From Verrucomicrobiales bacterium (GTDB lineage Bacteria; Verrucomicrobiota; Verrucomicrobiia; Verrucomicrobiales; V1-33): 64,000 nucleotides of DNA. The stretch lies in NCBI GenBank assembly GCA_018003315.1, contig JAGNEJ010000002.1, positions 134,230 to 198,229 on the forward strand. The letters run 5' to 3'. The position numbers and the translations under genes are program-made. The notes under the pieces are model-generated. The model was not told where the DNA came from and did not search any database. It saw nothing but the letters and a program-made list of their open reading frames with translations. This document shows, one piece after another, positions 43,979 through 51,218 of the stretch. How positions within the stretch are numbered: position 1 is the first letter of the stretch; each line of letters starts with the position of its first letter.

Positions 43979-44737
43979 TTAAGTATTGGGATGGAACAGT
44001 GCCCTCAGTTCCGCCTCCGCCTCGGTGCGGGTCTCCACGGTTTCCATGATTTCCTCCAGAATGAGGTCCCGGCAGCGCAGGCGCAGGCGGCGCACGGCGG
44101 CAGCCACGGCATTCTGTGAAATGCCTAGCTTCTGCGCTGCGCGGGCGTATTCACCTGCATCCGGTGCGCTGCCGATGCACTCCCGCAGCACCTCCATCAC
44201 CGCGCTGCGGCCCGCAGCCCGTTGTTCTTCCTCCAGCCGGGCCAGGGCGCGGGTGACCAGCACCTGAGTCCAGCGGCGGTCGAAGGCGGCATCCGGCGAA
44301 TCCTTCGTCACCGGCTCCAGGGCGTAGCGCTTCTCCGGCTCCAGGGCATCCAGTTCGATCACGCCCCGCCCGCCGCCGCGCCGGGCCGCGGTGCGGTGGG
44401 CGCATGCATCGGCAAGGAAATATTGAATGCTGCGGATGAGAAACGTGCGGAAACGGCCCTTCTCCTGGGCCACGGAGGCCAGGGAATCGCGTCGCAGCAG
44501 ACTGGCAAAAAAACCCTGCGTCAAATCCTGCGCATCCTCCGCGCCGTGGCCGCGCCCGCGAATCCATGCATACACCGGATACCAGTAGGTCCGGCACAGC
44601 CACTCCAGGGCGGTGTCGGCCCCCGGCTCGCCGGAATGCCCTGCACGCAGCACCACGCTCCAGTGCGTGGCATTGAAATCCCTGCCGCCCAGCTCTGGAG
44701 GGCGCTTGACGGAATCCGGGCCGACGGTGGATTTCAT
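43979..44737 (-). CDS. ECF-type RNA polymerase sigma factor linked to a protein kinase
   Basis: This 252-residue sigma-70-family factor has region 2 (WYPVYAWIRGRGHGAEDAQDL, then FRTFLIRSIQYFLADACAHR) and region 4 (YARAAQKLGISQNAVAAAVR). It has the long form and the opening FNATHWSVVL common among kinase-linked ECF factors. No anti-sigma gene is adjacent; the next gene is a Ser/Thr kinase, fitting ECF groups controlled by phosphorylation. The ATG at 44737 is used, although a TTG at 44743 sits closer to the promoter. Confidence 0.85.
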   Translation of the reverse strand: MKSTVGPDSVKRPPELGGRDFNATHWSVVLRAGHSGEPGADTALEWLCRTYWYPVYAWIRGRGHGAEDAQDLTQGFFASLLRRDSLASVAQEKGRFRTFLIRSIQYFLADACAHRTAARRGGGRGVIELDALEPEKRYALEPVTKDSPDAAFDRRWTQVLVTRALARLEEEQRAAGRSAVMEVLRECIGSAPDAGEYARAAQKLGISQNAVAAAVRRLRLRCRDLILEEIMETVETRTEAEAELRALFHPNT

Positions 44738-44749
44738 GCGCAACCACGC

Positions 44750-44778
44750 ACTATGGCTCCCGCTGCTGGTTCCGGCAA
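44750..44778 (-). promoter_or_regulatory. Promoter for the sigma-kinase-protease unit
   Basis: TTGCCG (44773-44778), a 17-base spacer, and CATAGT (44750-44755) on the minus strand, 12 bases before the ATG. This is a housekeeping-type promoter, so the sigma factor may not depend only on itself. Confidence 0.55.
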
Positions 44779-44967
44779 GGGGCTCCTCCCGGGTTCATTT
44801 GCGAGGGGACCAATCGCTTGTCGGATGACTGCGCCTGCACCCTGGAGAGCCTGCCGGAGAAGAAGGAGGAGGTCGGGCAGTGCAGGCAGGAAATGTCAGG
44901 CGCAGCGGCGGGACCCGGAACAGGATGCAGGCCACCGCAAAGCAGCGGGTCTGCGGGCAAATTTTTT

Positions 44968-44997
44968 TGAACGACCCGGCGCAGGTGTGCTATAGGT
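44968..44997 (+). promoter_or_regulatory. Promoter for argD-argF
   Basis: TTGAAC (44968-44973), 18 bases, then TATAGG (44992-44997). The start codon follows 17 bases later. No arginine repressor box was recognised. Confidence 0.5.
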
Positions 44998-45014
44998 CGC
45001 GCCTTTCCCTTTTG

Positions 45015-46331
45015 ATGAACGATCCGATCGCCATGGTTGAACACACCGCAGAGGCACAGGCCCGGCACCTGCTGGACGCCTACGTGGTGCCGAACTATGG
45101 CCGGCTCGCACTGGTGCCGGAGCGCGGACGAGGGGCATGGCTCTGGGATGCGGGCGGAAAAAAGTATCTGGATTTCGGCGGCGGAGTGGCGGTGACCGCG
45201 CTGGGGCACTGTCATGAGGTGCTGGTGCGGGCCCTGACCGAACAGTCGGAAAAGCTCATTCACTGCTCGAACTGGTATCAGATTCCGGAACAGGGCAGGC
45301 TGGCGCAGTTTCTGACCCGGAAAGTGGTGCAGACGCCCGGAAAGTGCTTTTTCTGCAACAGCGGCGCGGAGGCAAACGAGGCGCTCGTCAAGCTGGCCAG
45401 AAAATTCGGCCACGCCACACCGCAGGCCGACGGCACGCCGCGGCTTGAAATCCTGACATTTTCCAATTCGTTCCACGGACGCACCTTTGCCGGCATTTCC
45501 GCAACCGCACAGCAGAAGGTCAAGGACGGCTTTGAGCCGCTGCTTGACGGATTCACGCACCTGCCATTCAACGACTGTGCGGCACTGGAGCAGGCCGTCA
45601 GCAGCCGAACCGTGGCTCTGTTGCTGGAGCCCGTGCAGGGCGAAGGAGGCATCCACATCGCTTCGCCGGAATTTTTGCGGACCTGCGCCCGGCTGTGCCT
45701 CGAGCGCAATCTGCTGCTGCTCTTCGATGAAGTGCAGTGCGGCTTGGGACGCGCCGGCCACTGGTGCGGCTGGAAGGCCGTGCTGGGGGAAAACACGGAT
45801 GTCGTTCCCGACGGCGTGAGCTGGGCCAAGGGGATTGCCGGCGGTTTTCCGTTAGGCGCAGCGTGGATCCGGCGCCGCCCGGTGTCGCCGGAACAGCCCG
45901 CCTTGCCGTTGTGCGATGTCCTGGGCCCCGGCTCCCACGGCTCGACTTACGGGGGCAATCCACTGGGCTGCGTCGTCGCCCTGGCCGTGCTCCAGGAGAT
46001 CGAACGCGCCGGCCTTTGTGCCGGGTCGGCCGAAGCTGGACAACGCATTGCCGCCACCGTCTCCGGGTGGAAATTGCCCGCCATCCGTGACGTTCGCGGG
46101 CGGGGGTTGCTGCTTGGTTTTGAATTTGACGCTGCCAGGGTGGAGGCCGCAGCCGACTGGACACCCGGCACCACCCCGTCCATTTACGTGGTGAAAAAAC
46201 TCATGGAGGCCGGGCTGCTCACCGTGGCCGCCGGACCTGGCGTGGTGCGCTGGCTGCCGCCGCTGAACGTCACGGCGGAGGAAATCGCCGCTGCCCTGGT
46301 CATCCTCAAACAGGTGGCCTCCGCACTTTGA
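45015..46331 (+). CDS. argD: Acetylornithine aminotransferase
   Basis: This 438-residue PLP enzyme of the class III aminotransferase family converts N-acetylglutamate semialdehyde to N-acetylornithine in arginine synthesis. The active-site lysine lies in GVSWAKGIAGGFPLGA, the phosphate-binding NSGAEANEALVKLARK and the aspartate region LLLFDEVQCGLGRAGH are intact. argF follows after 48 bases, which supports ArgD over the related GABA or ornithine transaminases. The ATG at 45015 is used; MVEHT at 45033 is a possible later start. Confidence 0.92.
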   Translation: MNDPIAMVEHTAEAQARHLLDAYVVPNYGRLALVPERGRGAWLWDAGGKKYLDFGGGVAVTALGHCHEVLVRALTEQSEKLIHCSNWYQIPEQGRLAQFLTRKVVQTPGKCFFCNSGAEANEALVKLARKFGHATPQADGTPRLEILTFSNSFHGRTFAGISATAQQKVKDGFEPLLDGFTHLPFNDCAALEQAVSSRTVALLLEPVQGEGGIHIASPEFLRTCARLCLERNLLLLFDEVQCGLGRAGHWCGWKAVLGENTDVVPDGVSWAKGIAGGFPLGAAWIRRRPVSPEQPALPLCDVLGPGSHGSTYGGNPLGCVVALAVLQEIERAGLCAGSAEAGQRIAATVSGWKLPAIRDVRGRGLLLGFEFDAARVEAAADWTPGTTPSIYVVKKLMEAGLLTVAAGPGVVRWLPPLNVTAEEIAAALVILKQVASAL

Positions 46332-46379
46332 GCGGGACCCGCACCTGGCCATTCAACCCACCGGACGCTGCCATTTGTC

Positions 46380-47288
46380 ATGAAGCACCTGCTTTCCCTC
46401 GAATCCCTCACCGCCCAGGAAATGGAACACATCCTCGACCTGGCGGTCACCCTCAAAAAGGAACGCAACTCCGGAGGCCATGCGGCGCATCCCCTCACGG
46501 GCCAGTGCTGGGCGATGATTTTCACCAAGGCCTCCACCCGCACCAGGGTGAGCTTTGAAGTGGGCATCCGCGAACTGGGCGGATGGGTTTCCTATCTTTC
46601 CCCTCGTGACACGCAGCTCGGACGCGGCGAGCCCATCAAGGACACCGCCCGGGTGCTGGGACGCATGATGGCCGGCGCAGTCATCCGCACCTACGCCCAG
46701 CAGGACGTAGAGGATTTCGCCGCCTTTTCCGGCATCCCCACCATCAACGCCCTGACGGATGCCGAACACCCCTGCCAGGTGCTGGCAGACCTGCTGACCA
46801 TGAAGGAACTCTGCGGCGGCTGGCAGGGAAAAAAGGTCGTTTTCCTGGGCGACGGCGACAACAACATGAGCCGTTCATGGATGTGGGCCGCAGAACGACT
46901 GGGATTTGAGATGGTGATCGCCGCACCCTCCGCATTCCAACCTCCCGCAGAATATCTGGCAAAATTTCCCAGCGGACGCATCCGCTGCGAAACGGATCCC
47001 GCCACCGCCGTTCAGGATGCCGATGTCCTCTACACCGACGTGTGGGTCAGCATGGGCCAGGAGGAGGAAAGCGCCTCGCGCATCGAGGCCCTCCGCGACT
47101 ATCAAATCAATTCCGCCCTGGTTCAAAAGGCGAAACCCGGGGCCTTGGTCATGCACTGCCTGCCCGCTTACCGGGAAAAGGAAATCACCGGCGAGGTGCT
47201 GGAAGCCCACGCCTCCACCATCTTCCAGCAGGCTGAAAACCGCCTGCACGCCCAGAAGGCGGTGCTGGTGACCCTGCAGCGGCGCTGA
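46380..47288 (+). CDS. argF: Ornithine carbamoyltransferase
   Basis: This 302-residue enzyme joins carbamoyl phosphate and ornithine to citrulline. The carbamoyl phosphate motif STRTR lies in FTKASTRTRVSFEVG, and the ornithine-binding HCLP lies in GALVMHCLPAYREKE. Length is typical for the trimeric enzyme. It is the second gene of the argD-argF unit. Confidence 0.95.
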   Translation: MKHLLSLESLTAQEMEHILDLAVTLKKERNSGGHAAHPLTGQCWAMIFTKASTRTRVSFEVGIRELGGWVSYLSPRDTQLGRGEPIKDTARVLGRMMAGAVIRTYAQQDVEDFAAFSGIPTINALTDAEHPCQVLADLLTMKELCGGWQGKKVVFLGDGDNNMSRSWMWAAERLGFEMVIAAPSAFQPPAEYLAKFPSGRIRCETDPATAVQDADVLYTDVWVSMGQEEESASRIEALRDYQINSALVQKAKPGALVMHCLPAYREKEITGEVLEAHASTIFQQAENRLHAQKAVLVTLQRR

Positions 47289-47486
47289 GCCTGGAAAAAA
47301 CGCGGATGCTCCGCCGCTGTGATTCCTCTTGCCGAACCGCCGGTGCGTGGAACAGTTGCAGCGCTGCCAGTCCGTTCGTCCTTTCCGCCTTGCCATCAGT
47401 TCCGTCAGGTTTTTGTTGGTTTGAGTCTTCGGGTGCCGGCGTCGCAGTGCTAGCCAATATCACTCAAATCCAACCAGATCATCCCG

Positions 47487-47846
47487 ATGAAACTGTATGT
47501 GGGCAACCTGCCCTTCAAAGCGACAGAAGACGAACTCCGCGAGCTTTTCGGCCAGCACGGCGCGGTGCTGGAGGTGGCTCTGCCCATGGATCGTCAGAGC
47601 GGACGCCCCCGCGGATTCGCATTCGTCACCATGGAAAATGCCGAGGGTGGCCAGAAAGCCTGCGAAGCGCTCAACGGTTATGCCTTCCAGGGACGAAACC
47701 TGACCGTCAACGAAGCACGCCCTCCTGAACCCCGTTCCGGCGGCGGTGGAGGGTATGGTGGTGGTGGCGGCGGCGGACGCGGCGGAGATCGGGACCGCAA
47801 AGGCGGCAAGCCGTGGCAGAACCGCGACGGCGGCTACCGCAGGTAA
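47487..47846 (+). CDS. Glycine-rich RNA-binding protein (RRM domain)
   Basis: This 119-residue protein has one RRM domain (about 1-80) with both RNA-contact motifs: RNP2 as LYVGNLPF and RNP1 as RGFAFVTM. The glycine- and arginine-rich tail (about 82-119) is typical of small bacterial cold-inducible RRM proteins, which bind RNA and may act as chaperones. It lies alone between argF and a clear terminator, and the 198-base leader might carry regulation, although I see no defined structure there. Confidence 0.93.
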   Translation: MKLYVGNLPFKATEDELRELFGQHGAVLEVALPMDRQSGRPRGFAFVTMENAEGGQKACEALNGYAFQGRNLTVNEARPPEPRSGGGGGYGGGGGGGRGGDRDRKGGKPWQNRDGGYRR

Positions 47847-47876
47847 TTCCACCTTCCAAGCGAACCATTTCACCCA

Positions 47877-47907
47877 CCGCGGGGAGGCTTCCTCCCCGCG
47901 GTTTTTT
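47877..47907 (+). terminator. Intrinsic terminator of the RRM gene
   Basis: A perfect 11-base-pair stem (CCGCGGGGAGG with CCTCCCCGCGG) around a 3-base loop is followed by six T residues. It lies 31 bases after the stop codon and is the clearest terminator in the window. Confidence 0.9.
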
Positions 47908-48019
47908 CATTCTGTGTCCGAGGCAGCCCTGCCTTCCGGGCGGGTGCAGCCATCAACGGCATGTCAGGTGTCAGATGCGGGGGCTTGTGGCCGTGTCCCA
48001 GAACCCCGGCAGGTTGATC

Positions 48020-48550
48020 CTAACTGCTCCCGAGAAACTTGAAAACCTTGTCGCCCAGTTTCATGGCCCTGACAATGCTCTGGGCGGACATGCGGTTCAT
48101 CTGGTCAAACCAGGCCGCCCCCAGCTCAAAAAATTCCTGCAGAGTCTGAAGCTGTTGGCGGGTGTGGTCCTCCGCCGCACCGCTTTCGGTGGCTTCCCCA
48201 ATGCAGTCCTTGAGGATGGAAATCGTCGGATCGATCTCGCGGCGTTTGCGCTCGACCATGATGACCCGGAACATTTCAAAGACATCCTTCAGCGTCTCAA
48301 AATGGTCGCGGCGATCACCTTTGACGTGGACAATCCTCACGATGCCCCAGTTCTGCAGCTCCCGCAGGCTGGTGCTCACGTTCGACCGCGCCACCTGCAG
48401 CGCCTCACAGATTTCGTCCGCATGCAGGGGAATCTCCGACAGATAAAGCAGGGCGTGAATCTGCGCCACGGTCCGGTTGATGCCCCAGCGATTGCCCATT
48501 TCCCCCCAGTGCAGAATGAATTTTTGAGTGACGGGCGTCAGAGACGGCAT
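48020..48550 (-). CDS. GbsR/MarR-like transcriptional regulator
   Basis: This 176-residue protein has a winged helix-turn-helix (about 28-90; LHADEICEALQVARSNVSTS) of the GbsR type within the MarR superfamily, followed by helices that probably form the dimer. GbsR proteins control osmoprotectant or choline genes in Bacillus, but targets in this phylum are unknown. It is divergent from gpmI with a gap of 150 bases; regulation of gpmI-fmt is possible but unproven. Confidence 0.8.
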   Translation of the reverse strand: MPSLTPVTQKFILHWGEMGNRWGINRTVAQIHALLYLSEIPLHADEICEALQVARSNVSTSLRELQNWGIVRIVHVKGDRRDHFETLKDVFEMFRVIMVERKRREIDPTISILKDCIGEATESGAAEDHTRQQLQTLQEFFELGAAWFDQMNRMSAQSIVRAMKLGDKVFKFLGSS

Positions 48551-48700
48551 GTTGGCATGGATTGGCTGAGCGGACGACTGGCAGGTTAAGAGCAAGGACC
48601 AGGGTGTCGAGTGGATTTTGATTGCATCCGGCCAGTCCTGCGGAGCCCGCCGAAAGTCCGCCTTGCACCAGCGGTGGCGTCCGGCATCTTCCCGCCGCTT

Positions 48701-50263
48701 ATGTCGAAAAAACCCGTAGTTCTCATCATCCGCGACGGTTGGGGCATCAATCCCGGCGGCCGCGAAATGGCCCAAGTCAACGGCGACGCCACCCTGCTGG
48801 CATCCACGCCGTTTCATGACCAGTTGTACGCCACTCATCCCTGGAGCAAAGTCTCCGGCTCCGGCGAGGACGTGGGCCTGCCCGACGGGCAGATGGGCAA
48901 CAGCGAAGTCGGCCACCTCAACCTCGGAGCGGGGCGCATCGTTTATCAGGACCTGACCAGGATCAACAAGGCCATCCGCGATGGGAGCCTGACAAAAAAT
49001 CCGGTCCTGCGCGAAGCCCTGGAAAAAGCCAATGGTCGTCGCCTTCATTTCATCGGCTTGGTCAGCGACGGCGGCGTGCACAGTCACCAGGACCATCTGG
49101 CCGCACTTTGTGCCGCAGCCAGTGCCGCCGGGTGCGCAGACATCATGGTGCACGCCATCACCGACGGGCGCGACACCTCCCCGACCGGAGGCGCCGCCTG
49201 TCTGGAAAAGCTGGAGGCAGAACTGGCCCCCACCGGAGCCAGGATCGCAACGGTCATCGGACGGTATTACGCCATGGACCGGGACAAGCGCTGGGACCGA
49301 AACAAACTCGCCTGGGATGCCATCGTGCTAGGCCGTGGTGAGCAAATGACCACCGCGCCGTCTGCCGCCGTCCGGGCCGCCTATGCCGCCGAGCCGCGGG
49401 GGGACGAGTTCCTGCCGCCCATGATTTTTTCCCACGGCAACGAACCGCGCATTCGCAACGGCGACGTGGTCCTGTGGTTTAATTTCCGCGCAGACCGGGC
49501 CCGGCAGCTTTCCGACGCGTTCCTCCAGGCGGATTTTTCAGGATTCCCCCGCGAAGTCACTCCCAAAGTCGGCTATTACACCCTGACAGAATATGATCAG
49601 ACCTATGCCGCACTCGGCTGCAGGGTGATTTTCGCTCCGGAATCAATGGCTCGGATTTTCGGGGAAATCATCTCCGCAGCGGGCCTCAGGCAACTGCGCG
49701 GCGCAGAAACCGAAAAATACCCGCACGTCACATTCTTCTTCAACGGCGGCGTGGAAACACCCTTTCCCGGCGAGGATCGCTATCTGGCCGTGAGCCCCAA
49801 GGAGGTGCCGACCTACGACAAAAAACCGCAGATGAGCGCACCGGACCTGGCATTCGAAGTCTTCCGCCGACTTCCGGAGTACGATGTGGTCATCATGAAT
49901 TTCGCAAATCCTGACATGGTTGGCCACACCGGAGTCGTCGCGGCCGGCGTCCATGCGGTGGAGACCATCGACCTCGGCGTCAGGCTCATCGTGGAACGGG
50001 TGCTCGCCCTGGGCGGGAAATGCCTCATCACCGCCGACCACGGCAACTGCGAGCAGATGCGCAATTCCGACGGCAGTCCGAACACCGCCCACACCACCAA
50101 CCTGGTGCACTGCCTCTATGCCGCCGCGGACTCCGCAGACTTCACCCTGTGCGATGGCATCCTGGCGGATGTGGCTCCCACCCTGCTGGACATGCTGGGC
50201 CTGCCGCAGCCGAAAGAAATGACCGGAAGGTCGCTGCTGAGGAACCGCCGATTGATTTGCTAG
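48701..50263 (+). CDS. gpmI: 2,3-bisphosphoglycerate-independent phosphoglycerate mutase
   Basis: This 520-residue enzyme interconverts 3- and 2-phosphoglycerate in glycolysis and uses a catalytic serine and two metal ions. Ser68 lies in GNSEVGHLNLGAGR, the first metal aspartate in IIRDGWGINPGG, and the C-terminal metal site in TADHGNCEQMRN. The start at 48701 is chosen because the conserved N-terminus begins there. fmt follows after only 3 bases, so both are surely co-transcribed. Confidence 0.96.
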   Translation: MSKKPVVLIIRDGWGINPGGREMAQVNGDATLLASTPFHDQLYATHPWSKVSGSGEDVGLPDGQMGNSEVGHLNLGAGRIVYQDLTRINKAIRDGSLTKNPVLREALEKANGRRLHFIGLVSDGGVHSHQDHLAALCAAASAAGCADIMVHAITDGRDTSPTGGAACLEKLEAELAPTGARIATVIGRYYAMDRDKRWDRNKLAWDAIVLGRGEQMTTAPSAAVRAAYAAEPRGDEFLPPMIFSHGNEPRIRNGDVVLWFNFRADRARQLSDAFLQADFSGFPREVTPKVGYYTLTEYDQTYAALGCRVIFAPESMARIFGEIISAAGLRQLRGAETEKYPHVTFFFNGGVETPFPGEDRYLAVSPKEVPTYDKKPQMSAPDLAFEVFRRLPEYDVVIMNFANPDMVGHTGVVAAGVHAVETIDLGVRLIVERVLALGGKCLITADHGNCEQMRNSDGSPNTAHTTNLVHCLYAAADSADFTLCDGILADVAPTLLDMLGLPQPKEMTGRSLLRNRRLIC

Positions 50264-50266
50264 CCA

Positions 50267-51208
50267 ATGCGAATTCTTTTCATGGGCGCGGGCGACATCG
50301 GCCTGCCGGTCTTGCGGCATCTGGCAGGGCATCCGCATCATCCGTTGATCGCCGTGCTCACCCAGCCTGACAAACCGGTGGGAAGAAAACGCGTGCTGAC
50401 TCCGCCGCGGATCAAATGTGCGGCGCAGGATCTGGGCGTGCCCGTTTTCCAGCCGGAGCGGATTCGTCACGCAGTGGAAACGCTGCGGGATCTCACCGCG
50501 GACGTTTTTGTGGTGTTCGCCTACGGCCAGATTTTGCCGCAGGCAGTGCTGGACCTGCCACGCACCGCCTGCCTGAACCTGCATGCCTCCCTGCTTCCAA
50601 AATACCGCGGCGCGTCCCCCATTCAGGCGGCGATTGCGGCCGGCGATCGCGAAACCGCCATGACGGTCATGTATATGAACGCCGGTCTGGATACTGGCGA
50701 TGTTCTGCTCGAAGATCGCATTCCCATCCATTCCGGCGAAACCGGGGCCTCCCTGCATGATCGGCTGGCGGCGCTCGCTCCGCAAACTTTGGACAAGGCC
50801 CTGAGCGCTTTGGAATCCGGCGACGCCCCGCGCCATCCCCAAGATCACCGACTGGCCACTCACACCAAAAAACTCCGGCGTGAAGACGGCTGCATCGACT
50901 GGACTCAGCCCGCAGCGGTCATCGAGCGGTTGATCCGCGCGTATCATCCCTGGCCGGGCACCAGCACCACGCTGACAACGGGTGCGGAAACCCGGCTGAT
51001 GAAAATCTTTCCTCCGTCGGAAATCCTGTCAACATCCAGCGCTCCCGGGACGCTCTTGGAATGCGAGGGCGGCGGCATCGTCATCGCCTGCGGCACCGGT
51101 GCCCTGCGCCTGTCCGAAATCCAGCCGGAGGGCCGCCGCCGCATGACCACTGCAGAATTTCTCGCCGGCCACCCGCTGCCAGCGGGTTTTCAATTTGGCG
51201 TGGAATGA
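50267..51208 (+). CDS. fmt: Methionyl-tRNA formyltransferase
   Basis: This 313-residue enzyme adds a formyl group to initiator Met-tRNA. The N-terminal catalytic domain contains the formyl-THF motif LNLHASLLPKYRGASPIQAA and DTGDVLLEDRIPI. The C-terminal tRNA-binding domain is complete, ending PLPAGFQFGVE. It directly follows gpmI. In many bacteria fmt is next to def, which is not the case here. Confidence 0.95.
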   Translation: MRILFMGAGDIGLPVLRHLAGHPHHPLIAVLTQPDKPVGRKRVLTPPRIKCAAQDLGVPVFQPERIRHAVETLRDLTADVFVVFAYGQILPQAVLDLPRTACLNLHASLLPKYRGASPIQAAIAAGDRETAMTVMYMNAGLDTGDVLLEDRIPIHSGETGASLHDRLAALAPQTLDKALSALESGDAPRHPQDHRLATHTKKLRREDGCIDWTQPAAVIERLIRAYHPWPGTSTTLTTGAETRLMKIFPPSEILSTSSAPGTLLECEGGGIVIACGTGALRLSEIQPEGRRRMTTAEFLAGHPLPAGFQFGVE

Positions 51209-51218
51209 GCGAGAATTG

